Shown here: piece after piece, positions 1 to 12,387 of the stretch
Position numbering within the stretch: the stretch's first letter is position 1
Layout: every line of letters begins with the position of its first letter
NCBI RefSeq assembly: GCF_004193775.1
Contig: NC_041003.1
Location: 31,362,263 to 31,426,262, forward strand
Source of the DNA: Glycine soja
Taxonomy: Eukaryota > Streptophyta > Magnoliopsida > Fabales > Fabaceae
Direction: 5' to 3'
DNA length: 64,000 nucleotides
The notes under the pieces: generated by a model
The model's input: the letters and a program-made list of their open reading frames with translations, nothing else
Told to the model about the DNA's origin: nothing
Database searches by the model: none
Position numbers and translations under genes: made by a program

Positions 1-1920
1 GTAATTAAGGATGACATAAGAAAGCAGCTACAAGATGAGATAAGAAAGGAGGTACAAGATGAGATAAGAAAGGAGGTACAACAAGAACACAAGCAGCAAC
101 AAGAGGCTTGGATGAGGGCAGTTGAAGAAAAACAGTGGAAAAATTTGGAGATGATGAAGCAAGAGTTAAAAAAATCATTGAAAGTAGAGTTATCTCATAT
201 TGCATCACATCAGTCAGCCCCCATTGAGGCACCAAAAATACAAGCTCTACTTGCGCGTGTTAGCACAAAGGGTAGCTGCGGTGGACCTAAAGGAAGCGGA
301 TTACTTAAAGAGCTTTTGAGTGGTGGTGACGATCTAATGGGGTTGTTCGTAGTTGTTGGGGAAAATACTGTGCTTGCGGGCTTGGGAAAAGTGTTTGAGA
401 ATTCATCCACCATACAAAATGTTCGTTATGAAAATGATGTTGTTAAGGTTCAGGTTGTCAGAACATACATGCCTCACGCTGAGGTCCCTATTCCTACATC
501 AGAGGTTCATTATCTTGAGCAGGCCGTTGGCACATTCGTCGCATGGCCGACCCATCTTGTTAGGGAAGTAACTAATGAGGTTAGTTTTTTTCTCCTATGA
601 ATTTGTTCTATTTGTTGACATGCTTCTTGATGCTGTACACTAAATTCAATTATCATAGGTGGTCGTAGGACCCGATAAGCCTCCATCAAGGTCTGTTGGA
701 GAGCCGAACAGGTTAACATCTGTGGCCACAGATGACCCACTGGGAGAATTGGTTAAGAAGTCATATGTGGTTTACACAAAGCCAATGGAGTTGGCATGGG
801 ACAGGGTGAAATTTGGGTTACCTAATGCCTCAAATGGTTTTTTATCACACATGCAGATGTGACTGAAATAATTTTAGGTGACAAATGTTTAAACATATTT
901 GTACTGAAGCTGTGGATGATGTAAGTAAATCATATTATTTGACTGGTTGTCATATCTTATTGTCCACTCCATATTTGTCTAAGAATATTGTTGATTGTGT
1001 TTAAAACAGGTTTATGAATGATTGGAGTACAAGCATTGGTTTTTCTCCAGTGTACGGTTTCCTTGAGCCCCAATCTATACGCTGCATAAAGGACACGCGT
1101 GAAGAATGTCAAAAGTACATAGAAACGTGGGTCAAGGAGTCACATCGAGAAATCTACTTAGGACCTTACTTCAATCAGTAAGTCTATTCATGTGGTTGTT
1201 ATCAATGTGTTTGCATCAGTTTGATGGTGAATTTCATGTTGTTGACTTCAGGGCACATTGGCAACTTCTTGTGTTGTGTCCACGAGAGAACATTATAGTA
1301 TGGTTCTGTTCTGTACGAAGAAAGTCTGATGTTCACATTAATTTGCAGTGAAACAAGTACTTGCAACCTTATTCAATTTAGCATTGGTCATTACTTGTAG
1401 TTTACTACTCAAAACATTACATGTTAACTTCGGCTTTTGTATTGTCAAATTAGTGCAATGAAGAAAATATGCAGTAATCTCCAAGGCAAGGACAATGCAC
1501 CTCCACCTCCACCTCAATGGATTGAGGCTAAGGTATGTTGTAATCCCTGTTTATTTTTTAAAATTTGAAATAAGTCTGATGTTTCAATTAGAATGATCCA
1601 GCATTTATTGAGCGCTTATATTGCATGTAGAGCCATGTACAACAAGGAGCATATGAGTGTGGATATTATGTGATGCATTGGATGTTGTGCATCGTTAGTG
1701 CCGGTTTGAAAAATGAACTCCACAACGTATGTCCTATATTAGACTAACAAATCAATTTGTGTAGTATGAAATCGTACTTAAATGGTTGATGTACTAACTA
1801 AATTTTATTTTCTTCCCCTTGGTAGTATTTTTCAGATGGAACAGCATTAGACATTGACACCATGACGACAATACACAAGAAATGGGCAGCCTATTTTCTA
1901 GAAGTTGGAAAATGGATGTA
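1..1920 (+). pseudogene. CACTA second ORF with Ulp1-like (C48) cysteine protease domain, frameshifted
   Basis: Partial at its 5' end. The first visible exon (to about 577, donor GAG|GTTAGT) opens with a charged coiled coil and reaches the CACTA-typical VGTFVAWPTHLV. The next exon starts at 659 (VVVGPDKPPS). A Ulp1-like region follows: VYGFLEPQSIRC near 1050-1085, HWQLLVLCPREN (catalytic His) near 1257-1295, and YECGYYVMHWM (catalytic Cys) near 1650-1683, with QQG just before it as oxyanion-side residues. The piece at 1825-1920 (FSDGTALDIDTM) is the usual tail. The reading frame slips by one base in the T run around 839-845: upstream frame to NASNGF, downstream frame ITHADVTEIILGDKCLN. The family function in CACTA elements is unknown; the peptidase-like domain is common in plant copies. 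Confidence 0.75.
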
Positions 1921-2145
1921 AATTAGACAAATTTAGATGACATAGGAACATTAATCACCTTTGTAACGTAAAATTTTCATTGCACAAGACACATCATTAT
2001 GTCTGATCATGACTTTTAATTCGGCATCGTTACATGATTATGGGACTTGTTTACGTTATTAGTGTGCACTGCTTTTGGGTTGCATTTTGTATTGGTCCCA
2101 ATATAGGATCAGTTTTTTTGTTGTGCAACTCTAATTGTATGCAGG

Positions 2146-3021
2146 TCAGCGTTTGACATGTTCCTGCTTGGGTCGTTCAGTCCGCCGCAACCTTCTCATA
2201 CATTGGTCCAAGAAATCATCGGAAAAGCTACTCAGGTGCTGCAATAATGACCTCTCTCCTTTTTTTTAATTTCAAATTTTATAAGTTTATAATTACAAAT
2301 TGCCTGATGACTTGTCTTCTCAGATGATCTGATTTGATTTTTTTTTAAGAGACACTAGTGATTTACTATGGTCTATATTTTAAAAATTTGCTTCTGATAT
2401 CATTTAATGAGGATGCACTGGGTAACCAAGCAGAGCATGCATTAGCCTCTCTGGCATCGATGATGTTGGAATCTCCTTCCTTCATAGTCCAATTTACACA
2501 TGGTATGCTTACAGTTCCACCATCACTTATACAATTGTTTCCTTGTTACTTAACTTAGTTTGTTGGCTCATCAAAAGTTCAAAATTTTCACAAAAGAAAA
2601 GTATAAAAATGAGTGTGAGCTTTGGCACAATGGAAAGGTTGCTGCCTATAACTAGGAGTCTAGGAGGTCACCAGTTCAAATCTTGAAAACAGCATCTGTG
2701 CTTGACCCCACTAGGTGGGAGTCTCATGCACTGGGTTGCCCTTTATAATAGTATGAAGAATATCCTTTTCACTGAATTTTGATTTTGTAACTGCCTAACT
2801 GGGTTATTACTATATTGCCAGGTTTGAATTTGAGTCTAAGCTCTAAGGAATATACTCATGGAGTTGTGATTCGATTTCGATCCGGTGATCTCAGTCTCGT
2901 GATCTGTAGCATTTGATTTTCTTTCACCAAGGTCTTGCTGACTGATACTGGTTCATGATGGCATTTCTTTTGCAGTTAAGGCATTTGAGATATTTATAAA
3001 CAGCAAAGAGTACAAAAAAGT
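2146..3021 (+). pseudogene. Exon-like fragments of an unidentified plant gene inside the CACTA element
   Basis: Three short open blocks have splice-like borders. About 2151-2240 reads SAFDMFLLGSFSPPQPSH and ends before GGTGCTGC. About 2409-2505 reads DALGNQAEHALASLASMM and continues to FIVQFTH. About 2976-3020 follows TTTTGCAG, reads KAFEIFINSKEYKK and is followed by GTAAGA. The blocks read like consecutive exons of one gene on the plus strand, with introns of about 170 and 470 bp. I do not recognise the protein. They lie between the CACTA second ORF and the CACTA terminus, so capture by the transposon is the simplest reading. Confidence 0.45.
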
Positions 3022-4581
3022 AAGAAACCTTTTATTGTTTCTTACACATTTAGATTTCTGCACTTGGGCTATTATATGCCATCCAGATATTGGTCTAAAG
3101 TAGTGTGAATTGTACTTTAGCAACCGATTCTAATTTCATCTTCATGCCACGTTTTAAATGGAAAATGTTTCTAAATGTATCCCTTTAGTAAACAATATTA
3201 TTCTAAATTTTGTTTGGGTTCATGCTGTCATTTTCTCTCGGTAAATTACAATTCTAATTTGTTGTTTGACACAGTCATTTTTAGGTATGTTTGAGAGGGT
3301 AAACCTTTAATTTCTAATAAATATTCTCTAATTTAATATTTAAAAAAAGACATAAAATGATAGATTAGTATAAATGTAATGTCCTAATCTTTTGTTTATT
3401 TTAATAAACATTATATACTTAATTTAAAATGATTTTTTTTCTCTCCTTTTCCTTCCAAAACCCCACTCCCAAACATACCCATTTGAGATTTTCCTTTTTG
3501 ATCATATCAACTTATTAAGATGAACTTTTAATGAGCAAAATTTAAATATAATTTAGTAGATATTATCTTTACAAAACTAAAATATTAACACTATAACCAT
3601 AACTTGGGAACATGCCCAGCTAGATTCTAAGTTATCTTTGAATTTGAAAAATAGGTATGGCATTCTAAGTTCCAGACTATTGTCCACAAATCTTTTTCTC
3701 TTCATTTCTCTGTTGATCTAGTGGGAACTGAAATTATGTAGCGAGGATGGTTTATGGTAAGTTTTTACTATTTACTTACTAGGCATATGTGGAAGTGAGA
3801 TACATATTTCTCATATTTTATGCGAAATGTTTGCAGGTTTTCAAGAAGAGATGCAGCTTGGTTTCCACTTTTTAGAAAAAAGAACGGAGGTTATTTCCTG
3901 CTTTTTTATTTTCACTTACATGTTCTTTTGCCATAAATTATTAATATAATATAAGTGTCCACTTGTTTTGGTGACATTCTGAAACTTGATTGTTTCAGGG
4001 TTTTCTTTGGTATATTGTAATTGTATACATGTAAAGTTGTATATGTTTGTCTGCACTTGCTATCTGTAATTATGTATATTGATTTGGTTAAATATTGCTA
4101 TATCCATGTAGCCAGTCACACCTAGTGAGTTAAGGCTTTCATTGTTGACAAATATTGAGTCAGTATTCATATATGTCTACCATTTACCTTCATTGCTAGC
4201 ATTTCCCACCCTAGAGTATCATCTATGTTGTAGCTGTTTAAAAACACTGTTTGACCATCTGAATTGAGTATCAACACACACAAATACTGACTTCAATATT
4301 TTTAGTAAACTGTATAAGAGCATAAATTCTGCTCCATGTTTCCTCCAGGTACAAAATATTAATTATGCTCCATGTATAAGAGCATAAATTCTGCTCCATG
4401 TTTCAGGAAATTTGCCAAGCTCTTGTTCCTCCAGGTACAAAATAAGAAAAATTGTAATACATATTCTAACACACTTATAATTATGCACGTAATATTAATT
4501 ATTAATTTTTTTAATAATAACTGGGTTTACTTAATTCTTTAAAATAAGTTATTTCCATAAATAAGTTTCATCTATATTTTA

Positions 4582-4613
<32 letters not shown>

Positions 4614-5618
4614 GTCAAGGAACAGGAGACAAAGCTACAATTTTGTTATTCTTGTAGAAAAATGTTGCTTTTGTGGTCACAAGAATCCTAATCAAACACA
4701 CTGTGATTTCGGTCCAAAACATGCTTCACCTGAATTTCCTGATGATACACATTGCATTTTAGTTGGCAGTTGGCATCTTGCAATATCTTATTCACCATAA
4801 CTACAGAGATTTCAAAATCAACTTGCCAATGTCCCAACAAAATGTGAAATGTACGTCTCTAACAAGTTCATAAAGTTCTGAACCAATTTTTGTGTCTTTT
4901 GTGAAAACTTCCTAGAATGAGGGGATGCTATATATTATAGAGTAACACATTTATCCTTAGTCATTTTGGTTATAACAGCAAACCAATTTTATATTTCCAA
5001 GCCGTAAGTTTTTTCTTTATATCTTATGAGAACAAGTTCATCCAGTTTTGGACCAATGTTAATTGTATTTTAGTAATCTTTCCAATTATTCGACTTAATT
5101 TCTTGTTGACTAAAGTCAAATAAGATTTGGAACATTCAAATTCCAAGCTTGACTGGACAGTCTGCTCCCGAAAGATATATTTCCTTAACAACTATTATTT
5201 TTGGTATGACAATTCCATCGTTAACTTGACATTGAAATAGACTAAATGCTTAATTTATATTAATTAATATTTTCAATTTTTTTTAAGAATCGTATTAAAT
5301 TCACGTTCATGAATAAATTCTTTAATTGAAAAAAAAACTACTAATTTTTAAAGTTCATTCAGATTATTGGTGTCTCTTTGGATTGAATTGATTCTTGGAC
5401 ATGGAGTAGAATGCGATATTTTTTTGCATTTAGCAATAGAAAGTTGTGGTTCTTGTACTTTGAGTGCATAGGCAGAGCTACAAATAGTCAACTACACATT
5501 CAAGTGTATGTTATGTCACTGATTTATTTTTTTACCCAGAATGACTTGTAATAGTTTAATGGCTTAGAGTGTGTGATTGAAGTTAATATATATTTGTATC
5601 TCAACTTTCATTTCTTTA
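3022..5618. other. AT-rich stretch without a recognisable gene
   Basis: No convincing coding exon was found. It holds a partial tandem duplication at about 4313-4445 (the block around AGAGCATAAATTCTGCTCC occurs twice) and an (AAT)n run at about 4585-4612. A block at 3655-3750 is open in one frame (KFQTIVHKSFSLHFSVD) and may be another exon remnant, but its origin is not clear. Confidence 0.5.
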
Positions 5619-5619
5619 G

Positions 5620-6353
5620 ATCCAGGTTTTCAAAGAACAAATCGAGCAACTAAAAGAAAAGGTAAGCTGTTTACATTTCATCAAAATGGTTATAACCTGT
5701 TTTGAGTCAGTGAGGAGGGTAGAGATCACTATATTTGTCATTACAGCTTAGTGAAAGGAAAAACCGATTAAGTTATGGATGTTAGTTATGATTTGCGAAG
5801 TTATGGTCTATTCTACTGGAAATGAGTGGAGTCATATTCAAGTTGGAGAAGTTTGATGTGCTTAGAATGTTAAACATGATTCAAATTTGACATTGGTCTT
5901 AGGTTTCTTCAAAAACAACTTTTTCCTAGTGCTTAAGGCACTAACAGATTTAAGACCTTTAGTCTCTATATATAGTTACATCTGAAAAAAAGTTTCTTTA
6001 GTTACAAAACCTTTTACTTAAAGACATTTCCTTTTACTTCTTAAACCTGATTAAAATTTGACTTTTGACAACAGAATGAGAAATTATGGACAATAAAGTT
6101 CAAATATCTAAAAATAAGAGGGAGAAAATATAAAAATTCTAAATATATACTTCTGTATAATTCTGAGTTTATGATGCCATCAAAAAAATGCTTCAAGGTC
6201 CAATTCCTTTTCTATCAGTTCTGAAAGTTGAAAAGTTCCCTATAAGGATTACATATAAAAGATTCTGACTATTGTGTTTGTAATTTAATTCAGGAAAAAG
6301 TCCTACTTGATGAAAATGCCAAGCTCACTGAAAATGGTAGGCTCTCTGAGAAG
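5620..6353 (+). pseudogene. MADS-box SOC1-like fragment: two K-domain-end exons
   Basis: An exon-like block at 5620-5661 is exactly 42 bp, flanked by TTTAG and GTAAGC, and reads IQVFKEQIEQLKEK. A second block starts at 6294 after TTCAG, reads EKVLLDENAKLTEN and runs to a possible donor at 6353 (AAG|GTGAAG). Sequence and the 42-bp exon size fit the last K-box exons of SOC1/TM3-type MADS transcription factors (floral regulators). The MADS DNA-binding domain and the rest of the K box are absent, so this is a fragment and cannot encode a functional factor. It lies inside the CACTA element. Confidence 0.6.
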
Positions 6354-6599
6354 GTGAAGTTACTGCTATTTGGAATTAATTCTGTGTGGCCTATAGTTCA
6401 TTTGGATAATATTTTAAAGCAGATAGAAGCAGTGGCAAATTATCAAGGGGACAGTTACATGGGCAAACCAGTGAGGATAAATTGTCAAAAGGCGATTCTG
6501 ATGATGAAATGCTCAGCTCTATTCTCAAGTAATGTTCCTTTACCTTCCCGTTTATAGGATCACCACTTTACTGATCAACGATAGGATCAATAATGATGT

Positions 6600-8230
6600 T
6601 CACAAATTTACTTTGATGCTGATGCTGAAGGACCTTTGTCTACTAGCCCTAATCAGTTAGACGGTGACAAAATAACAGGAGCTACCAATCATAAATCCGT
6701 GAATTTGGAGGGAAGCCTGTTGGTTCAGCACCTGTAAGTTTATACTGAACTCTTATGCTTATTAATTATTACTGGTATTTTTTCTTCTATTAAATTTATG
6801 TTTCCTCTAGGAAATGAAATGTTGTCATTATTGTTCATCTTAATTTGACAATTTTTTTATATACATTTTGATGCATCGAATGTGTTTAAGTCTTCTCTAA
6901 GTTTGTGTTCAATTTAATATTTATAGGCAAAAAAAAAAAAGAGTCCAGGCTTTCATTAAAGATCAAGAAGCTCTAACCAAAGTTCTATATGAGCAGTGAG
7001 TACCACTTGGTTGCCTTGCATTTGATCTCTTTCTGCTCTTTGCTTGATGACTGCTGAATGGATAGTTAAATAAAAAAATTCAATGTTTTTTGAATTTTCT
7101 ATATTATTTTGCTCAGGATGACAAATAGCATTTCAATTTAGCTTTTGATTTTGCTGTTAATAGCTGGGTTGCTATTTCTGCAGATTCAAGGACCACAGAA
7201 GATGTAGTTACATGATAGCCAATGCACTGGATAAGGATGGTAAATTCACTACTATCCAAGTCTCTCGAAAACTTAAGCAGCTTGGTTTGTATCTTCCTCT
7301 GCCCAAGGATGGTAAATTCACTACTACCCAAGGGGTGCTTCTCCTTAACTAACACAACAATCGGCATTGATGTCCCTGCAAGGACTATGCAGGTATAGTT
7401 ATTCAGATGTAAATATGAGCATACCAACTAAGATTTTACTACATTTTGATCCTTTTCTCTACTTTATATCTTATAAATTCAAGGAGTCTATAAATTCAGC
7501 ATTGATGTCCCTACATTTTGATCCTTTTCTCTACTTGTTTGGTCAGAAAGATGCTAAAGAAAATGAAAAAGCAACCCCTCTTGTTTGTGGAACTCCTTTT
7601 CTGGAAGACTCGGAGGGAATGCCGTTACATCAATGCTGAATATTTGTTGAGCGAGCTTGGTCATTTGAAGAAAGAAAGTGCCAATTGGAATAACACTCAG
7701 GGAGATGAAGAAATTGGTTCATCCCCAGCAAAGGTGTGGACATAGGATATCAAAAGTAAGATAAAACCCTCAAACTTTGCTTCTAAGCTTTTATGTATGA
7801 TTTTGTACTTTCTATTTCTTTTCGGAAATTTTTTTGAAGCACTGAGATGACCATTTTTAGAATGTGGGACCAATTTTCAATTTATGCTTCTTGATTGATT
7901 GGTTCATAATTATTCTTGATCACTGCAAAGAATTATCTGCAATGAATCTACTCTTATTTTTGTTTCTTTCTTCTGTAGAGACAAGCTTGATGTTATTAAA
8001 GGCTTTGCACCCACCTCTGGCAGTAACAGTGACAAAGATGATCATAAGTACGTTTACAACTTGACATGAAATTTTACTTGAGATTTTATAGTTTCTGATA
8101 CTTGGTTTACTTGGACATAACAGTGGGGAGCAATTGATGGAAGATGAATCTCAAATTGCTCTAAGGAGAAGGAAGAAACTTGTTCTTGATGGTGATTTGG
8201 AAAGACAAATCAAAGATCTCCATGAGAAGT
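6600..8230 (+). pseudogene. TIMELESS-like gene fragments, apparently out of order
   Basis: Plus-strand pieces resemble the C-terminal half of plant TIMELESS (replication-fork protection). Piece A: about 6941-6995 (VQAFIKDQEALTKVLYEQ) spliced in frame to 7184-7312 (FKDHRRCSYMIANALDKD, then VSRKLKQLGL). Piece B: about 7548-7745 (KMLKKMKKQPLLFVELLFWK, then RECRYINAEYLLSELG), ending KVWT before a stop. Piece C: about 7979-8047 and 8124-8230 (RRRKKLVLDGDLERQIKDLH). A further open block at 6609-6735 may belong to the same gene. In the family the LLFVE-LFWK segment precedes the FKDHRRC segment, so A before B suggests shuffling. Local duplications around 7245-7330 and 7440-7530 add to the disruption. 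Family assignment is from motif memory and should be tested by alignment. Confidence 0.6.
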
Positions 8231-8489
8231 AGGTTTGAGCAGATCAAACTTTTATCTGAACTTTGGAGCATGATTTAAATTAGAGCCTTGTCAAAAAGAA
8301 ATTCAGTCTTTTTTATTTTATTTTTTTTACATCATTGGTACAAACATTCTTAAAAGGAGTGAGCAAGATAGATCAATTCATAGCTTTTCAATATTTTGTT
8401 GAATTTCATTATTTGTATTGTATTTCAATTCATAGCTTTTCTTGTACTAATTTAACCTGAGTTTATAAATTTCCAAAAATTAAAAAAAA

Positions 8490-8973
8490 AATCAGCATAT
8501 TCTACATCGGTTCAATTATAAACGATGTAGAAAATATCCTCATTCTACATCGGTTACACGATAAACGATGTAAAAACTCTTCAAATTCTACATCGGTTGA
8601 TTGTAGACCGATGTAGAAACCTTTCCATTCGTGCCCATTCTACATCGGTTTTGGTGATAAACGATGCAGAAAATCTCCTCATACTACATCGATTTTACGA
8701 TAAACGATGTAAAAAGCTTTCATTTTCTACATCGGTTGACTGATAACCGATGTAGAAATCTACCCATTCAACATCGTTTCAACCTTAGAACCGCTGTAGA
8801 AAGCTACCCATTCTACATCGGTTGTAGCTAGACAACCGATGTAGAAAAACCGGCTTTCAAAGACGGTCATAAAATCGATGTTGTGATTCAACGACCCCGG
8901 GTTACCACCACGCGTCATAATCGATGTAGAAAGGCCGTTAGAACCGATGTAGAAGGCCTTTTTTTTAGTAGTG
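8490..8973. repeat. CACTA subterminal palindrome block and terminus
   Basis: About eight short hairpins are built from (T)CTACATCGGTT and AACCGATGTAG(A) arms, with loops of a few to about 15 bases and decayed copies among them. The block ends in TTTTTTTTAGTAGTG at 8973. Arrays like this next to CACTA termini are the usual binding region for the element's own transposase. Confidence 0.85.
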
Positions 8974-10412
8974 GAATAACAACACAAAGTGGCTGATCTG
9001 GCGAAGGAGGCAGGAATGACATTCAAACTTTTGCAAAATGACACTAAGAGGGTGTGACATTTCAGAACCAAAGATAGGGCCTTGTTGAGGACTAGTGTCG
9101 AAAATGATGTGTTGCGTTAGATGCTTGTAGAGGTTGGATCTCGCATGTACATCTTTTGGAAGAAACCCTACAATTAAGTTTTTTGGTCTTTGATTTGAGT
9201 TCTAAGAGCATTCTTGCTTGAAGGAGGAATTGACCGCTTTTGCTGCCTTAGCCTCTTTGATTGGCTTTGCCAACAATTGCTTTACTATGTTGGCCATTGA
9301 TCACTTCCCCAAGGGGTGGATCCAACACACAAGTTGCAAAAAAATTAGGTTTAGAGATCAAGGACCGAACTTGCTCATGGTGGGAAAATGGAAATGGGGG
9401 AGAGCATTGGAGGAGGTGTTGATTATTTCAGATAGGAAATTGTAAAAAGGATCATAAGGGAACTTAACACATTTTATTTTTTGTTTATTTTTTTTAACGG
9501 AAACTTAACGCCATTTGTAAGCAAGGGTTAAAAATAATTTTGAAAATCTGAGGTATCGAAGTGTAATAAGCTAAAACTTCATGGATGCATGTAATTTAGT
9601 TTTACTTTTTTAAAAATATTTTTCTCAATTGTTAAATAAAAATTATTAAATGCTTTATATATTTTGAAAGCATTAAATGCAAAATTTTATACTAATTATT
9701 AAACATATTAAAGAAATATTTTAGAAAAATATGACAAAACATGCTTCATTTGCTTGCATAAATACGTACACCCAATAGAAACATAATAACAATATAGGAT
9801 GACGACATGGTTATAAAGATGCATCACGACAATGACAAAAAATGTCGACACCTGAAAGAATGATTCTTGGTCTTCATCATATGACGTCGTAGATCTAAAT
9901 GTGAGTGCAGACAAAAGATAACTGGACATAGGATAAGACAAAGAAAATCAAATAACGGAACAAAATGATCACACCAAAGAAGCACATAGAAGAGAATGAC
10001 ACAAACACTATAAAAAAAAATGAAGCCAAAACAGAAGCATTTATGGTTCAATATGTTGACATATACTCCTATAGCTCTTTAAGTTTGATGGCAAGCGAAA
10101 ATGGGAGATTTTGTTCTGAATTAATATGTTGTTAACTTGTTATCTGAAAAAAAGGAGTCAAAGCTATCAAGCATAATTACTTAATGTCAAATTATTTATT
10201 ATGATTTAATTTTTGTAATGTTTATATACCAAGATAAATAGGTAGATAAAACAGACACACATTATTTACTTAAGGTTTAATTAAGCTGATTGACTTGTAC
10301 TTAAGGTTTAATTGACCATATGTCCTTAAAAAATATTAAAAAGTAAATAATATTACAGGTCCGTGCGGACCGTGCCCATTTATTTTTCCAGAAATATTTT
10401 GCCGTCATTCTC
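8974..10412. other. Intergenic DNA, no supported gene
   Basis: An open block at 8985-9055 (DLAKEAGMTFKLLQNDTKR) is followed by stops, and 9218-9445 is open for 75 codons. Neither is recognised. From 9450 on the DNA is AT-rich. A perfect 6+2+6 inverted repeat GGTCCG-TG-CGGACC lies at 10358-10371, just beyond the 3' end of the MYB-CC gene. Confidence 0.5.
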
Positions 10413-10992
10413 CTAAGATTTGGATCCTCCAATTTGCTTTATTTGATTTTTGCCACAAACACTATTGACCTGTTTCTTTTGTTCTTCGACTAGCATTTGC
10501 AAATTTCGTTGAGCCTAACCATCAGAAAAGTAAAAAGACAGTTATAAAATAAGTTAAACTTCGTATAATAGGCTTAACTTTTTTTTAATTTTACTTATTT
10601 AACTTTTTCATAAGTACCTATAAATTTATAAGAATATTTTTTTTGGGTAAATTAATTATTTCAACTGAATAGTTGTGATAAGATAAAGTTATTGCAAAGT
10701 GAGATTTTATAACGAAATTAAAGGACAAATTTGAATGTATATAATTAAATTTCCGAGAAATTTGTTGAAAATACTACTAGAGTTACTTAAATTAATGAAT
10801 CATTGGAAAACGAAAAGTCTCACACGCACCTCCAATTGTTCTTGAATACCTCTCCCAATCTCAAGTTGCAGTAGTCTTGATTCCTCAATTTGCATATAGC
10901 TGCCAGAAGTATAATTCTAACAGCAATTACATTTTAGAAACATTTGTATAAATGCATGTTACAGTGAGAAAATAACCACGCACACAAACGAT

Positions 10993-11040
<48 letters not shown>

Positions 11041-12387
11041 GGCATGCTATAATACGTTACATTTTCTGTTGAAGTTCAGTGACCATGTCTATGCCTTTGC
11101 TTTCTTTGTATCCCTCTGCAATGGAAACAAGACAATATAATGGGTGATAATTTATCCATAGAAGTATATGCACAAATGTAAAATTCACCTTTTTTTCTTA
11201 ATTTAATTAATATTTGAAATAACAAGCATGATATAGATGACAAAAATGATAAATGTTAACTATATCTGCAAAGAAGAGGAATTTATACCCTTGCTAGAGT
11301 TCTGCATGTACATTGTGGTCCGATATTTCTGCAACGAAATTGTGTCAATTAAAAATATGGATAATCAAAATTACTATTCCAGAATATACACACGAAATAG
11401 AAGCAGTATACACCATAAAATTTCAAGAACAACATGCTAATTTCGTTCAAAGAATATTGTTACCTGCAAGTGACTTTTAACATGAAAAATGGTGAGCGAC
11501 TTTGAATTCATCATCTGTAGCACTGCCTTGGGTTTTGCTTCTACAATTCATTAAAAAACCAAACATTGAATAGTTCCTTGATAATTGTAGCTTGTTCACA
11601 GTTTTAATTCTAGACAATTTAAATACACCTCTTTATATATTTTCGGTGATGTTCTCTAATCAAAATTAAAGTTTTACTTTAGTAATTTGCATAACCAAGG
11701 TTTACATTAAAAATTAACATAAATTACTAAGATGAAACTCTAGTTTTGACAAGAGAACAAGACTAAAGAAGACTTGCAAAAACTGCATTTATTTTTTGTT
11801 ATATAATTTTAACTTAACTTACTTTGAGGACCACCAAGGCTGTTGACAGCTGCAACAAATTGCTCATGCAAATCTTTGGTCCATTTTATTCTATTTTTCC
11901 TAGTTGGTACCATGCTAGAAGCAGAGTTTCCAGAAGTGGCACAAACAACTTCAGCCTGAGAGCAAAAAGCTAATAGAGAATTCATAATTCTCATCCAAAA
12001 ATCAAAATTAAAATCCAAATAACAACATTAAACACCATTTACACCAACCTCAATAACTGGGGCAGAATCATCACCCTCCAATCTTTTCTCTTCGTGTCTG
12101 AAATGCTCATAAAGTGACACGTCATGGCAAGGAAGTTCACTATATTCTCTATACGTTTCACAAAACGTGTCTTCATCACTAGACAAGAAAGAATCAACAA
12201 CACTTCCGAACATTGGAGCAGAGTCGTTCCGAGAAGATTGGCACAGCAAATTTTGTGAATAGAACTTCAAACACGAAAAAGGAACATCGAACACATGTCG
12301 TTGGAAGTTGAAGCTGTCTTTTTCTGAGCCTCCAACGTCGGCTTCATTGCTGTGTGCTCCGTTTGATACCTGCGAAAAATGATACAT
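10413..12387 (-). CDS. MYB-CC (GARP/G2-like, PHR1-like) transcription factor, seven exons
   Basis: Minus-strand exons with GT-AG borders: 12387-12049, 11955-11823, 11540-11464, 11328-11289, 11115-11061, 10899-10830 and 10514-10413 (stop TAG). They sum to 816 bp, exactly 272 codons, and all phases join. The GARP DNA-binding domain is at about residues 134-186 (RIKWTKDLHEQFVAAVNSLG, ending HVKSHLQKYR). The predicted coiled coil follows, with IQEQLEAQRNLQ in place of the usual LHEQLE. The N-terminal 113 residues are acidic and serine-rich. At 271 residues it is shorter than PHR1 but close to small PHL proteins. Members bind P1BS-type sites in phosphate-starvation and related responses; that role is inferred. 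The start at 12387 is the first in-frame ATG, but an acceptor-like TTTTCGCAG at about 12370-12378 means the true start may be in an upstream exon. Confidence 0.85.
10996..11037. repeat. (TA)n microsatellite in a MYB-CC intron
   Basis: About 20 TA units lie between exons 5 and 6 of the MYB-CC gene. Confidence 0.95.

Larger units (their letters stand above)
1..8973 (+). mobile_element. CACTA (En/Spm) transposon, right-hand part, with captured gene pieces
   Basis: The right terminus is seen directly: TTTTTTTTAGTAGTG ends at 8973, the inverse of a CACTACTAAAA terminus, preceded by a block of ACATCGGTT/AACCGATGT palindromes from about 8490. A CACTA-type second ORF with a Ulp1-like domain lies at 1-1920 and points at this terminus. 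Between them are exon-like pieces of unrelated plant genes on the same strand, as in Pack-type CACTA elements such as soybean Tgm-Express1. No CACTA start was found inside the window, so the left end is presumably before position 1. The 3-bp target duplication (GAA would be the right copy) cannot be checked. It remains possible that the palindrome block belongs to a separate smaller element. Confidence 0.75.

Noticed and set aside
1..2240. Ulp1-like region as a host SUMO protease gene
   Set aside because: The flanking domain order (FVAWPTHLV, YGFLEPQSI) is that of CACTA elements, and the ORF is frameshifted.
8490..8973. Regularly spaced short palindromes as a CRISPR array
   Set aside because: The repeats are imperfect hairpins ending at a CACTA terminus in a plant genome; spacers are not uniform.
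8985..9445. Open blocks (DLAKEAGMTFKLLQNDTKR and a 75-codon frame at 9218) as a gene
   Set aside because: Stops interrupt the first block, no family was recognised, and there is no convincing splice structure.
10358..10371. GGTCCG-TG-CGGACC as a Helitron 3' hairpin
   Set aside because: No CTRR end follows within the usual distance, and no TC start was identified.
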